From the NCBI GenBank assembly GCA_017545365.1, contig JAFWOP010000053.1, forward strand, positions 1 to 64,000: DNA of 64,000 nucleotides, in the 5' to 3' direction. Under the pieces are notes generated by a model, which saw only the letters and a program-made list of their open reading frames with translations, ran no database searches and was not told the DNA's origin. Position numbers and translations under genes: made by a program. This document shows, piece by piece, positions 33,424 through 42,582 of the stretch (the stretch's first letter is position 1; every line of letters starts with the position of its first letter). Origin of the DNA: Bacteroidales bacterium. GTDB lineage: Bacteria > Bacteroidota > Bacteroidia > Bacteroidales > P3.

Positions 33424-35040
33424 TCATTCATACAGTAGCACTTTCTCGGCAGGATGATTACCCACTTTCACCAACAGGAAACCTTGTTTGGCAGGCCGAA
33501 TGTCTAGAAGCCCAATGCTCAGGCGAGTGGTGGCGACATGGTGGTAAATCACACGCCCCATGATGTCAAAGATATATATTGGCTGGGGGTTGTCGGACAG
33601 CACAGTCATCTGCCCCTGGTGACATTGAATCTCATAGTCTTTAGGCAGATGTGCTATGGTATCGACACCCACGGGAAAGTCCTCTATGAAGTTGTGGAAG
33701 TAACGCCACTCGCTTAGATATGAATCCAAAGCCCCACGGCGGATGTGTACCGGTATGCCAGGGTCTATGCCCTGAAAGACATAGTTTCCCAAACTCGGAG
33801 CAGAAAAGGGGGAAGCAAGAATGGTTTCGATGTCGGAGCAATTGGCGAAAGCCTCGTCTCCAATGCTATAGACCTGCGGCGGAATGGTGATACGGCGCAT
33901 ACCTCTTATACCTTTGAAAGCATACGCCTTGATTTTGAATATCTCAGAGGGAATGACGGTCGAACGGCACCCGCTAACAAGGGAAAGGTCAGACTTGGCG
34001 ATGATGGCATTGCAGCTGCTACGGCTGTCAAAGTTGTGGTTGAGCGAATCGACGGTGATGGTGTCGAGACTTGTACAACCGGCAAAGGGGTTGTTGCCTA
34101 TGTGTTGTACCCCCATTGGAATATGCACAGCGGTAAGTGCATCACAATCTTGAAAAGCGAAATTATCAATAGTACCCAGCATGTTGGGGAGGCTGATATG
34201 GGTGAGCTTGTGCATGCCACAGAACGCCCATTGTCCGATGCGCTGTATGAATTCGGGCACCACGGTGTTGGCACAGCCTTGTACCAGCCAGTCGAGGCTG
34301 CTGTTAATAATAGCGTTGCACTGCTCGCGGCTGTCGTAATAAGGGTTGCCGTCCGCAACAGTAATGGTATCCAACTGCCAGCAATAGGAGAAACACTCGT
34401 ACCCGATACGGCGTACTCTTTCTGGAATATGGATAGAAGTGAGCGAATCACACTGGGAAAAGGCATAGCTGTCAATTGCCTCCAACGAGTCGGGCAGGAC
34501 GACAGAATGCAATCCACTGATGCCTCTGAAGGCATTACTGCCAACAACTGTGACGGTCGGAGGAATGACGCTTCGACGACAGCCGCACACCAGCTTACGA
34601 GCAGATGTGTCAATCACAGCATTGCACCCATCGGGCGAAGCATATACTGGGTTATCCTCATCAACCATGAAAGTGTCGAGGCTGGTGCAATATGCGAAGG
34701 CCCCGATGCCCACAAGGCTAACAGTGGAGGGAATGGTGATGCCCGTGATGTGTCGGCAATGGGAGAACGCCCTATCAGCGATGACAGTGACAGGCACCCT
34801 ATGGGGCACCGAATCGTATGGTTCAGTAGCATCGGGCCAGGATAAGTACTCCCAATAGGTGACGCTGTCGGGCAGCACAAGATAGCCCGTCAGAGAGGTA
34901 TCCTGGGCATAAAGGTGGGCACTATATTCATCGGCAGAAAAACGGAGTGTCTGCCCTGACGGGATTGTCACTACCACATCCTGTGCCATAGACATGGCTG
35001 CAATAACACACAGGATAATTAAAAACGAAGTCTTTTTCAT
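33424..35040 (-). CDS. Secreted BspA-type leucine-rich-repeat protein
   Basis: 538 residues from MKKTSF, with a signal peptide ending MSMAQ. Residues about 90-450 hold BspA/LRR_5 repeats of the kind IPSTVSLVGIGAFAYCTSLDTF, here split as IPSTV and IGAFAYCTSLDT, recurring about every 23 residues; interspersed SRxxCNAII(x)n(L)VxGC inserts occur four times. The C-terminus (IYIFDIMGRVIYHH, final KVLLYE) is a type IX secretion sorting domain, so it is probably exposed on the cell surface. Last gene of the ECF operon starting at 38196, 16 bases after the barrel protein. The upstream in-frame ATG at 35130 lies inside the neighbour gene and was rejected. Confidence 0.9.
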   Translation of the reverse strand: MKKTSFLIILCVIAAMSMAQDVVVTIPSGQTLRFSADEYSAHLYAQDTSLTGYLVLPDSVTYWEYLSWPDATEPYDSVPHRVPVTVIADRAFSHCRHITGITIPSTVSLVGIGAFAYCTSLDTFMVDEDNPVYASPDGCNAVIDTSARKLVCGCRRSVIPPTVTVVGSNAFRGISGLHSVVLPDSLEAIDSYAFSQCDSLTSIHIPERVRRIGYECFSYCWQLDTITVADGNPYYDSREQCNAIINSSLDWLVQGCANTVVPEFIQRIGQWAFCGMHKLTHISLPNMLGTIDNFAFQDCDALTAVHIPMGVQHIGNNPFAGCTSLDTITVDSLNHNFDSRSSCNAIIAKSDLSLVSGCRSTVIPSEIFKIKAYAFKGIRGMRRITIPPQVYSIGDEAFANCSDIETILASPFSAPSLGNYVFQGIDPGIPVHIRRGALDSYLSEWRYFHNFIEDFPVGVDTIAHLPKDYEIQCHQGQMTVLSDNPQPIYIFDIMGRVIYHHVATTRLSIGLLDIRPAKQGFLLVKVGNHPAEKVLLYE

Positions 35041-35056
35041 GATTGGAACAACTGGT

Positions 35057-36121
35057 TTAGTTTCTAGACATACGTGAGAGGTCGAGCGATAGACCGAAAC
35101 GCATGGGATAGAGGCTGATGGCGTTGCCACCGCCTACGTCCATGTGCCGCAATATGGGAATCAGGCTGTTTTCCCAATAGAGGCCCAGCATGCCCCAGTT
35201 GAGGCTCAGCCGTAGGTTGCAACAGAGAAGGGGTGCGTCTAAAACACCCACACAAGTCTCGGTGGTAGTGTAGATGCCGTTTTCAGTACTGGTGTACGAC
35301 TGCCACACATTGGTGGGCACCGCCAACCCCGGAAGCAGCTCCATCTGGCACAGAAACCCCGTATGGCTCGGTCTGGAGTAGAGGTTGAACTGGATAGGGA
35401 ATGCCAGGTTGATTTGACTGAGGTGGCTCTGCCAGCCGCCCCTATCGGTGACGTTGCGCACGCGGAAACCATGCCGCCCCTCCTCCGTCGGATAATAATA
35501 GACGTAGGGCGATTCAAAATAGTATTTGTTATACTCCATGCCGATGCCGACACCAAGGCTCCAATGCTCGTGCATGGCAAAGGCATAATTGAGCTCCACA
35601 CCTACCGACCCCGGACGGTAGGCAAGACTGTAGGCTCCATCGCCATACTCGGCGGGGATGCCACGAAGACCTTGAAACACACCCTCGCCCCAGTTGGAGA
35701 GAGCCAGCACCACTTTGTAAAACATACGGTCGTCAAAACCGTAGCTGCGCACTGGCTCAATCGGCATAATCGGCTGCGACAAACTTCGATTCTCGGTGGT
35801 GGGGGTAGAGACATATTCCACCACCACATGCCTATTGCTTGAACCCACAGTGATGCCATACGGCGCCGCGCTGTCAAGAACAGTGAGTATGCCGTCGACA
35901 TAATAAAACAGGTTGCGGGGAATGGCTGACGGGCTGTCGGCATAGACCTCCACCCGCACACAGTCCACCGTGTCGGTGACGACCGCGACGCGGCAACAGG
36001 AAGGTATCTTGACTTTGTCGACAGGCCACACCTCCTGATTAACGATACGGACAGGCCGTTGTTGCGCCATCAATGGCAACAGAACGAGCAGCATTAGGAT
36101 TGTTAGAACTGGCTTTTTCAT
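35057..36121 (-). CDS. Predicted outer-membrane beta-barrel protein
   Basis: 354 residues; signal peptide about 1-19 ending PLMAQ. An N-terminal beta region (about 20-120) precedes a membrane barrel (about 130-354) with alternating strands such as VGVELNYAFAMHEHWSLGVGIGMEYNKYYF, here named by its ends VGVELN and YNKYYF. Resembles PorT/OmpA-barrel families of Bacteroidota. Lies between the SUMF1-like lipoprotein and the LRR protein in the same operon, 18 bases after the former. Function unknown; may anchor or display its neighbours. Confidence 0.82.
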   Translation of the reverse strand: MKKPVLTILMLLVLLPLMAQQRPVRIVNQEVWPVDKVKIPSCCRVAVVTDTVDCVRVEVYADSPSAIPRNLFYYVDGILTVLDSAAPYGITVGSSNRHVVVEYVSTPTTENRSLSQPIMPIEPVRSYGFDDRMFYKVVLALSNWGEGVFQGLRGIPAEYGDGAYSLAYRPGSVGVELNYAFAMHEHWSLGVGIGMEYNKYYFESPYVYYYPTEEGRHGFRVRNVTDRGGWQSHLSQINLAFPIQFNLYSRPSHTGFLCQMELLPGLAVPTNVWQSYTSTENGIYTTTETCVGVLDAPLLCCNLRLSLNWGMLGLYWENSLIPILRHMDVGGGNAISLYPMRFGLSLDLSRMSRN

Positions 36122-36139
36122 AATACGATGTCTTAAGGG

Positions 36140-37006
36140 TTAGTATTTTACATAGGGCGAACAGACCACCCGTAGGCCTACAAAATTGCCTGGATAGGGT
36201 ACAGTCAGACAGCTGCGGTAATAGACGCGGCAGTGTTGGTCGTTTGAGCAACAGCTCCCTCCACGAATAACGCGCTTATTGTCTTCCCAATAGGCTGGAC
36301 CTTGAGGGTCAAACTGCGCTTCCGCAGGGTAAGGGGCGTAGATGTCGCTACACAATTCACACACGTTGCCACTCATATCATACAACCCTAGCTCATTAGG
36401 CTTTTTTGTCCCGACAAGATGGGGTTCTTGATGGCTGTTCTGATAGACCCACGCAACATCGTCCTTGTAGTAGGCACCGCTGAAACGATTGCTGTAGTCT
36501 CCCTTGGCACCTCCACGGGCGGCATATTCCCACTCTGCCTCAGTAGGCAGGCGGAACCGAAAACCCGAAAAATACTCGATGCGGGCAAAGAAGGTGTCGA
36601 TTTGTTCGAAGGTGATGCCTTCGATAGGTAGCGAGGCAGTAGTTAGGGAGTAGTGTCCGTCGGTGCCGGTGCCGTCGCCCATAATGAGATACCACTGCTT
36701 GAGGGTCACCTCATAACGGCCTATCATATAAGGACTCAGCGTAACCAGATGCACCGGTGTCTGCTCATACCATGTGGTGGAGTCAAATCCAGGCATGGCG
36801 GGATAAGTGCATTGCACACCCATGTAGTATGTGCCACCGTCCACATACACCATGTCGCGCAGCATCTCTACTATCGACTCCCGCTGCGCGGCTGTCGCCT
36901 CGGGTGCCCAGTCAATGTCGGGCAATGGAGGCTGCGGGTCGGGTTTGGGCTTTTCGCATCCCGCCACCATGAGGCAGGCGAGGATAAGGAATGGAATCTT
37001 TTTCAT
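36140..37006 (-). CDS. SUMF1/formylglycine-generating-enzyme-like lipoprotein
   Basis: 288 residues from MKKIPF; lipobox VAGC (C17). A SUMF1-type fold: FVYVDGG-like start (MVYVDGGTYYMG), IGRYEVTLKQWYLIM, FRLPTEAEWEYAARGG, YDMSGNVCEL and VIRGGSCCSNDQHCRVYYRS. Many Bacteroidota members, such as GldK, are structural rather than catalytic. Two adjacent cysteines occur in the GGSCC segment, but the formylglycine-enzyme active pair cannot be confirmed. In the operon with sigma, anti-sigma, barrel and LRR genes, so an envelope role is likely. Confidence 0.9.
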   Translation of the reverse strand: MKKIPFLILACLMVAGCEKPKPDPQPPLPDIDWAPEATAAQRESIVEMLRDMVYVDGGTYYMGVQCTYPAMPGFDSTTWYEQTPVHLVTLSPYMIGRYEVTLKQWYLIMGDGTGTDGHYSLTTASLPIEGITFEQIDTFFARIEYFSGFRFRLPTEAEWEYAARGGAKGDYSNRFSGAYYKDDVAWVYQNSHQEPHLVGTKKPNELGLYDMSGNVCELCSDIYAPYPAEAQFDPQGPAYWEDNKRVIRGGSCCSNDQHCRVYYRSCLTVPYPGNFVGLRVVCSPYVKY

Positions 37007-37022
37007 CGTATACATTTTTAAT

Positions 37023-37712
37023 TTATAGCATACCCAACCGCCGGCCCGTGAGGAGCAGACGGCAGGCTAAATTATTACATACTGGCTGCCCGTCGGGATA
37101 TTGAACCAACGAGGAGCTATTGACCGTGGGGCAGCCGTACACCACCAGTTGGTCGCTCTCACAAAGCATCGGGGCTGCTGGAGCCGACTGGGTAACGTCA
37201 GCCACTGCCTCCTCCGTCACCTGTCCCGCCTCGGCCTCCTGAAACATCTGTTCATCTTGGTGTGGCTGCTGAAACCTCACCTGCGCATCCGCCATGGAGG
37301 CCGGTGGCACCGTTGTTTTCAACACGTGCTGTGATGGTTCCTTGTCTGCGGTAGGTGTCAGCACCTCTTGGGGGCATATGCTGCTCTGTGCTACAATAGG
37401 CCGTGGGCCTGACTCTTCGCGCACACCCCACAGCCACACCGTCGCCAGCAGCCCAACCACACACGCCGCCGCCGCCCAGTACCACCCCTTATGACTCTGA
37501 GCGGGCTGCTGCTTCAGAAACGCCTTATACAAATAATTCGAGTCAAGGGGGGCGGCAATGGGTGCGTCACTATAATACTGCCTGTCCTCCCAAGCAATCT
37601 GCGGGTGTTGAAGCAAAAATGCCTCCACTTCTCTGGCTCTCTGCACATCGAGTGTCCCGTCATGGTATTGAAGCAGATAAGCCTCATAGTTCTGTTCGTC
37701 AATCATGGTCAC
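37023..37712 (-). CDS. Single-span membrane protein, putative anti-sigma factor
   Basis: 229 residues. The cytoplasmic N-terminus begins YEAYLLQYHDGTLD, the usual start of Bacteroidota anti-sigma proteins (a short EGxL-like helix pair), then one transmembrane helix (WYWAAAACVVGLLATVWLW, about 79-97) and a low-complexity Q/P/E-rich periplasmic region with a cysteine-containing tail. Overlaps the sigma gene by 14 bases. The tail lacks a FecR domain. Confidence 0.75.
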   Translation of the reverse strand: MTMIDEQNYEAYLLQYHDGTLDVQRAREVEAFLLQHPQIAWEDRQYYSDAPIAAPLDSNYLYKAFLKQQPAQSHKGWYWAAAACVVGLLATVWLWGVREESGPRPIVAQSSICPQEVLTPTADKEPSQHVLKTTVPPASMADAQVRFQQPHQDEQMFQEAEAGQVTEEAVADVTQSAPAAPMLCESDQLVVYGCPTVNSSSLVQYPDGQPVCNNLACRLLLTGRRLGML

Positions 37713-38196
37713 AATTATTAAGCGGGTTGTCTACAAAAAACTTTCTTGCCCTCACACGGGCGCGATACAGATAGGTCATCACCTGTTGTTGGCTAAGCCC
37801 GGTGATGTCGGCCATCTCGCGATAGCTGTATCCCTCCAGGTCACGCAACAGGAGTAGGGTACGCTGCATTTCTGGCAGCGTCAGCAGCATCTTCTCAATT
37901 TGGTCATGCAAATCTATCTGCTGGTAGGGTGAATAGGACTGCTCCCGAATCTGCTCTATCCCCACCACCAGATGGGCATTATGCCTGTGCCGGTCCACCA
38001 AACTGCGGTACAGCACCCTCATCAGATAGCCCTTGGCTCCTTTGGCCTTCACCTCATTATGGTGTTCCCACAATGTCAGGAAACAGTCTTGCACAGCATC
38101 GTTGCTCTCGTCCGTGTCGCCCGTATATCGTAAAGCAAAACGGAAGAGGTCGTCACTGAACTCGTCTACTGCGCGGTTATATTCCTTTATATTCAT
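37699..38196 (-). CDS. ECF-type RNA polymerase sigma factor
   Basis: 165 residues from MNIKEYN. Region 2 contains DESNDAVQDCFLTLWEHH and KGYLMRVLYRSLVDRHR; region 4 contains LEGYSYREMADITGLSQQQV (helix-turn-helix) followed by RARVRARKFF. First gene of a five-gene minus-strand operon with an anti-sigma candidate and three envelope proteins. The ATG at 38196 gives the standard N-terminus; 25 extra residues from 38271 are not sigma-like. Confidence 0.93.
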   Translation of the reverse strand: MNIKEYNRAVDEFSDDLFRFALRYTGDTDESNDAVQDCFLTLWEHHNEVKAKGAKGYLMRVLYRSLVDRHRHNAHLVVGIEQIREQSYSPYQQIDLHDQIEKMLLTLPEMQRTLLLLRDLEGYSYREMADITGLSQQQVMTYLYRARVRARKFFVDNPLNNCDHD

Positions 38197-38282
38197 CGTC
38201 GGACAGACTTTTGCCTCATTCTTCTTTACCCAATAGACGGATGAGGGGTGCGTTTTATTACACTTGGGCAAAAAAATAACGA

Positions 38283-38312
38283 AAAAAGCCGATGCGGATG
38301 CATCGGCTTATA
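38283..38312 (-). terminator. Terminator of rpsT
   Basis: AGCCGATGC / GCATCGGCT with a four-base loop, followed on the minus strand by six Ts, 22 bases after the S20 stop. Confidence 0.85.
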
Positions 38313-38333
38313 TTCAGTGAAGCCTGAGACTCA

Positions 38334-38585
38334 TTACATGGCGTTGACCTGCTTCATCAGCTTGGACTTGAGGTTAGCAGCCTTGTTCTTGTGGATGACT
38401 GAACGCTTGGCAAGCTTGTCAATGATGGAGACCATCTTAGGCAGACGTTCGGTGGCAACGGCTTTATCCTCAAGAGCGCGGAAGTCACGAAGGGCATTGC
38501 GCATGGTCTTGGCGTAGTAACGATTGTCGACTCTTCTTTTTTCGTTGGTACGAATTCTTTTTTTTGCTGACTTGTGATGTGCCAT
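38334..38585 (-). CDS. rpsT: 30S ribosomal protein S20
   Basis: 83 residues, full length. Begins [18 protein letters not shown] and is rich in Lys and Arg; binds 16S rRNA in small-subunit assembly. Stands alone between its terminator and tRNA-Glu, with which it may be co-transcribed (28 bases apart, same strand). Confidence 0.97.
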   Translation of the reverse strand: MAHHKSAKKRIRTNEKRRVDNRYYAKTMRNALRDFRALEDKAVATERLPKMVSIIDKLAKRSVIHKNKAANLKSKLMKQVNAM

Positions 38586-38613
38586 AATTCTTATTAATAC
38601 TTTTTGTCTTTCG

Positions 38614-38688
38614 TAGTCCGTGCGGGATTCGAACCCGCGATTTTAAGAATGAAAATCTTACGTCCTAGGCCAACTAGACGAACGGACC
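38614..38688 (-). tRNA. tRNA-Glu(TTC)
   Basis: Minus-strand cloverleaf: acceptor GGTCCGT/ACGGACT, anticodon loop TTTTCAT between TAAGA and TCTTA (anticodon TTC), T arm GCGGG-TTCGAAT-CCCGC, discriminator A. CCA is not encoded. Confidence 0.95.
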
Positions 38689-38723
38689 ATTTTTATCGCT
38701 TTCTCGTCTCTCAAAAGCGGGTG

Positions 38724-38731
38724 CAAAAGTA
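38724..38731 (-). promoter_or_regulatory. -7 promoter box for tRNA-Glu
   Basis: TACTTTTG on the minus strand in the same sequence block as upstream of tRNA-Asp. Confidence 0.7.
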
Positions 38732-38791
38732 CGACTTTTTTTTGGATTGGCAAAATATTTTTTCACTTTTTTTGGTGGAAAAAGTCTCATC

Positions 38792-39466
38792 CTAGTCCGT
38801 ATCTGCCTGAAACCTAAAGCCTAAACGCTTGCCGGTAACCATCGATTTTTTATCCAAATCTGACCGCATTTCACCTACCGAAACCAGCTTCACTTCGTCG
38901 TATGGAGGTGTTAATAAATCAAAATTTGTGGTGTATTCGATAGCCGACTCCACTATGCCTTGCACCGACTCGCTGGTAATCAGCGAAGTATTGAAATTAT
39001 TATACAGCATCCCAAGCTCGCGCTTGCCCTCGATGAAGTAGTGCTTCTCGTTATTAATAAACACTCTTCCAATCATATACCCCAAGTCTTGGTCGCGGTT
39101 GTATGCGAACGAATCAGCTAAGAAGTTATAGATGCGGATAACGCCGCAATAGGATCGGCGCTTGTCCTCGCGGATGTAATTAGACTTCATCACCTGATGG
39201 TCGCGGGAAAACTCGAACACGTTGGTGTGCATAACGAACACCAGCACATCGCCCGCAAACTTGGCCTCGAACTCGAAATCGCCATGGTCTGTGAATTCGA
39301 AGTGTACATTGCGTCCCTCCTTGCGGTTCTGCTCTTGGAAGAGACCCATCATCTCGCGGGTGGTCGCACGGAAAAGCTCGAAAGCCTCCTTGGTGGCGCG
39401 AAACACCTGCTGCTTGAGGTCGCTCTTGTCAAAGACAAGATTCTTTAATGATTCTTTTAATTCCAT
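38792..39466 (-). CDS. Conserved-looking cytoplasmic protein of unknown function
   Basis: 224 residues without signal peptide or membrane segment. Mixed alpha/beta with FEFTDHGDFEFEAKFAGD, then VFEFSRDHQVMKSNYI and IRIYNFLADSFAYNRDQDLGYMIGRVFIN. I do not recognise a catalytic motif. The start, good codon use and position upstream of tRNA-Glu and rpsT support a real gene; homologues are probably widespread in Bacteroidales, judging by the housekeeping neighbourhood. Confidence 0.85.
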   Translation of the reverse strand: MELKESLKNLVFDKSDLKQQVFRATKEAFELFRATTREMMGLFQEQNRKEGRNVHFEFTDHGDFEFEAKFAGDVLVFVMHTNVFEFSRDHQVMKSNYIREDKRRSYCGVIRIYNFLADSFAYNRDQDLGYMIGRVFINNEKHYFIEGKRELGMLYNNFNTSLITSESVQGIVESAIEYTTNFDLLTPPYDEVKLVSVGEMRSDLDKKSMVTGKRLGFRFQADTD

Positions 39467-39862
39467 ATTAATAGTAATACCTATAATATTATATGTGACA
39501 ACTGGCGACTATAAATCAGATGGTTCTACTCTCCTCGTCATTCCGTCGCCCTCATCAACCGAAGTGCAAATATACAAATAAAAAACGACATATCGAATTA
39601 TTCGCATCAAAATATCATCAACCCGCCAACTGTCCGTGTTCCCCATCCCAGCCTAGGGCCGAAGCGGGCGCTTCGGCCCGGCAAGGCCCTCTTTAGTATA
39701 TCCTTACCCTACCTACAACTTACTTTTGGCATGCAGAATGGCAGAACTCGCTTGTAACGAACCTAGCATTCTCGAACAAAAAGCGAACGCACAACGAACC
39801 CACTTCGGAGCAGCACTCAACGGGCAGTGAAAAGAAAAAGACGACAATTGCTTTTTTCTTCG
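39467..39862. other. Intergenic region with a GC-rich hairpin
   Basis: About 400 bases without a gene. GGGCCGAAGC / GCTTCGGCCC forms a strong hairpin at 39656-39679, followed by a short GGCAAGGCCC repeat. It lacks a T tract, so it is more likely a dispersed palindromic repeat than a terminator. Confidence 0.5.
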
Positions 39863-39870
39863 TATCTTTG
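39863..39870 (+). promoter_or_regulatory. -7 promoter box for the C69 dipeptidase gene
   Basis: TATCTTTG followed by CA, 26 bases before the ATG. Confidence 0.75.
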
Positions 39871-39896
39871 CATTTTCAAATATCAACTTTTAACTC

Positions 39897-41597
39897 ATGA
39901 GAAAGATTCATATTGCAGCATTACTGTTTCTTGTCCTTGGCTTTCAAACGACCGACTGCTGGGCATGCACCAATTTCTTACTTTCAAAAGGCAGCACCGC
40001 CGACGGCAGCACGATGATTACCTATGCCGCCGACAGCCACACCCGCTACGGCCAGCTGCGCTACCACGCCGGAGGCAGCCACCAGCCTGGCGAAACGGTC
40101 AAGCTTTACAACTACGGCAGCCTCAAATTCCAAATCGAGATACCACAGGTGGCATACACCTACCGTGTGGTGGGATTCATCAACGAACACCAGTTTGCCA
40201 TGGGCGAGACCACCTGGGGCGGCATCGAACCCCTCAGCAAAGGCAACGCCGAGGGCATCGACTACGGCAACCTCATCTACCTCACGCTCCAGCGCGCCCG
40301 CAACTGCCGCGAGGCCATCAAAGTGATGGCCGACCTGGTGGCATCATACGGCTATGCCGACGGGGGTGAGAGCTTCTCGTTGTGCGACCCCAACGAAGTG
40401 TGGCTCTTTGAGATAACCAGCAAAGGCAGTGAGAAAGGCGCCGTCTGGGTGGCGCGCCGTGTGCCCGAGGGCTACGTCAGCGCCCATGCCAACCAGGCCC
40501 GCATCACCACTTTCCCGCAGGAACCCGCCCGCTGGAAGAAGAACGCACCGCACCCTGCCATCAGCAGCCTGCACCTCGACTATATCAATAGCCCGGAGGT
40601 GGAATGCGTATATAGCCACGATGTCATCACTTTCGCCAAGAAGAACGGCTATGCCGCCTACGCTGCAAAGCCTAAGAACACCGATGCCGACTTCTCTTTT
40701 GCCGACACCTACAACCCCCTCACCTTCTCCGGCCTCCGTGCCTGCGAGGCGCGTGTCTACGCTATGTTCAACCGCGTGGCCGACGGCATGAGGCAGTATG
40801 AAGCCTACTCCATGGGCGACCCCAAGGCCAAACGCTTACCACTTTGGATTCAGCCCAACCATAAGATAAATGTACACGAGGTGATGGAACTGATGCGCGA
40901 CCACTTCGAAGGCACCCCCATGGACATGACGCAGGATGTGGGCGCAGGCCCCTTCCACTGCCCCTACCGCTGGCGGCCCATGGAATTTGAGGTCGACGGC
41001 AAGAAGTACATTCACGAACGCGCCATCTCCACCCAGCAGACCGGCTTCAGCTTTGTGGCACAGTGCCGCCGCTGGCTGCCCAACCCCGTGGGCGGCATCC
41101 TCTGGTTCGGAGTGGACGACACCTACAGCACCTGCTACTGCCCCATGTTCTGCTGCATCGACAGCGTACCCCTCTGCTTCCGCGAGGGCAACGGCTCCAT
41201 GAGCCAGTACTCCCCCACCGCCGCCTTCTGGCTCTTCAACCGGGTGAGCAACTTCTGCTACCTGCGCTATGATGCCATGATTCAGGATGTCCGCACCTGC
41301 CAGAAATCGTACGAGGAGAACTTCATCGCCTCCGTCGGCAGTCTCAACGACAACGCCACCCCCGCCGAGCTCACCCGCCTCAGTCACCGACTGGCACAAG
41401 AAATGATGGACGGATGGAACCGCCTCGACCAGCAGCTGCTCACCCGCTATATCGACGGAAATATCAAGTACCTGAAAGACGGCCGTATCGAAACCACCCC
41501 CACGGGCGTGGTCCGCTTTCCGCAACAGCCCGCCTACCCCGATTGGTACTACCGCGCCATCGTCGAAGACCACGGCGATGTGTTACAAGTGAAATAA
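39897..41597 (+). CDS. C69-family dipeptidase (N-terminal nucleophile hydrolase)
   Basis: 566 residues. A signal peptide ends at CWA, and the mature chain starts with C24 in ACTNFLLSKGSTADGS, the N-terminal nucleophile signature of family C69 (PepD-type). FSLCDPNEVWLFEI and VSAHANQARITTF are further family segments. Cleavage by signal peptidase would expose the catalytic Cys directly. Probably hydrolyses dipeptides in the periplasm. Monocistronic: own promoter, and the next gene has its own as well. Confidence 0.92.
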   Translation: MRKIHIAALLFLVLGFQTTDCWACTNFLLSKGSTADGSTMITYAADSHTRYGQLRYHAGGSHQPGETVKLYNYGSLKFQIEIPQVAYTYRVVGFINEHQFAMGETTWGGIEPLSKGNAEGIDYGNLIYLTLQRARNCREAIKVMADLVASYGYADGGESFSLCDPNEVWLFEITSKGSEKGAVWVARRVPEGYVSAHANQARITTFPQEPARWKKNAPHPAISSLHLDYINSPEVECVYSHDVITFAKKNGYAAYAAKPKNTDADFSFADTYNPLTFSGLRACEARVYAMFNRVADGMRQYEAYSMGDPKAKRLPLWIQPNHKINVHEVMELMRDHFEGTPMDMTQDVGAGPFHCPYRWRPMEFEVDGKKYIHERAISTQQTGFSFVAQCRRWLPNPVGGILWFGVDDTYSTCYCPMFCCIDSVPLCFREGNGSMSQYSPTAAFWLFNRVSNFCYLRYDAMIQDVRTCQKSYEENFIASVGSLNDNATPAELTRLSHRLAQEMMDGWNRLDQQLLTRYIDGNIKYLKDGRIETTPTGVVRFPQQPAYPDWYYRAIVEDHGDVLQVK

Positions 41598-41661
41598 GCC
41601 TCATCCACAATAAAAAAAGAGAAAAAACCCCCACAAAACAGATTATATCACAAAATATTTG

Positions 41662-41669
41662 TATCTTTG
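41662..41669 (+). promoter_or_regulatory. -7 promoter box for rnfA
   Basis: TATCTTTG followed by CA, 48 bases before the rnfA ATG. Confidence 0.75.
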
Positions 41670-41717
41670 CATTTTGAAACGTTATTATTAGATTATAATT
41701 AAATAACATATAACACT

Positions 41718-42305
41718 ATGGGAATTAGCATTTTTGCACTTATCATCGGTGCCATATTTGTCAACAATGTCGTGTTGGCACAATTTTTGGGCATCTGTCC
41801 TTTCTTGGGTGTTTCCAAAGACGTGAAAAGCTCGCTCGGCATGGGCGGCGCAGTGCTTTTTGTGATGCTGCTCGCCACGTTGGTTACATACCTTATATAC
41901 TATTATGTGCTTACCCCGCTGGGGCTGGGTTATCTTCAGACGATTGCCTACATCCTGGTCATTGCCGGATTGGTGCAGATGGTTGAAATCATTCTGAAGA
42001 AGATTGCACCCGCACTGTATCAGACCTTGGGCGTGTTCCTGCCCCTGATTACCACCAACTGCGCCGTACTGGGTGTCGCCATTCTGGTCGTCCAAAAGGA
42101 CATGAACCTACTCTACAGCATCATCTATGCCGCCAGCATCGCCGTAGGCTTCACTCTGGCATTGGTCATCTTTGCCGGACTGCGCGAACAGATGGAGCTC
42201 ACCGGAACGCCCAAAGGCATGAAGGGCGTGCCTATCGCACTGGTCACCGCCGGCATCCTGGCCATGGCCTTTATGGGCTTCAACGGCCTTGTCCCCCTCC
42301 CCTAA
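41718..42305 (+). CDS. rnfA: RnfA, subunit of the Rnf electron-transport complex
   Basis: 195 residues, six transmembrane helices. IFVNNVVLAQFLGICPFLGVSK fits RnfA (short halves IFVNNVVLAQF and GICPFLGVS), with LITTNCAVLGVAI in the middle; NqrE would read differently at the start. The two Cys in these helices coordinate an intramembrane iron-sulfur centre in Rnf and Nqr. Rnf couples ferredoxin:NAD+ electron transfer to ion pumping. Here the gene has its own promoter and no rnfB, C, D, G or E beside it, which is unusual; the rest of the complex must lie elsewhere. Confidence 0.9.
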   Translation: MGISIFALIIGAIFVNNVVLAQFLGICPFLGVSKDVKSSLGMGGAVLFVMLLATLVTYLIYYYVLTPLGLGYLQTIAYILVIAGLVQMVEIILKKIAPALYQTLGVFLPLITTNCAVLGVAILVVQKDMNLLYSIIYAASIAVGFTLALVIFAGLREQMELTGTPKGMKGVPIALVTAGILAMAFMGFNGLVPLP

Positions 42306-42470
42306 CACCTCAAAAAACGAGCAAAAATAGGGTGAAAATTGTCAAAACTCTATGCAAAAAACACTGAATTTCAAGAGGAAATGAGAGCGTTGGCAAAGAA
42401 AACCCCATTTTTAACATTTTGAATTTTAACATTTTGAATGGGCATTAAGATTTTTTGACATTTTTTTTCA
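42306..42470. other. Short AT-rich spacer
   Basis: Between rnfA and the promoter of the small lipoprotein. Contains a direct repeat of ATTTT(T)AACATTTTGAAT at about 42410-42440 and nothing coding. Confidence 0.4.
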
Positions 42471-42500
42471 TTGTAGTTGTAGAAAAATGTAGTACTTTTG
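42471..42500 (+). promoter_or_regulatory. Promoter of the small acidic lipoprotein
   Basis: TTG at 42471-42473 and TACTTTTG at 42493-42500 with a 19-base spacer. The leader of about 75 bases is A-rich. Confidence 0.8.
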
Positions 42501-42582
42501 CAACCGATTTCGAAACACAGGAGACAACAAAGAAAGAAACACAATATAAACCTAGTATAGATAACTTTAAAAAATCAAAAAG

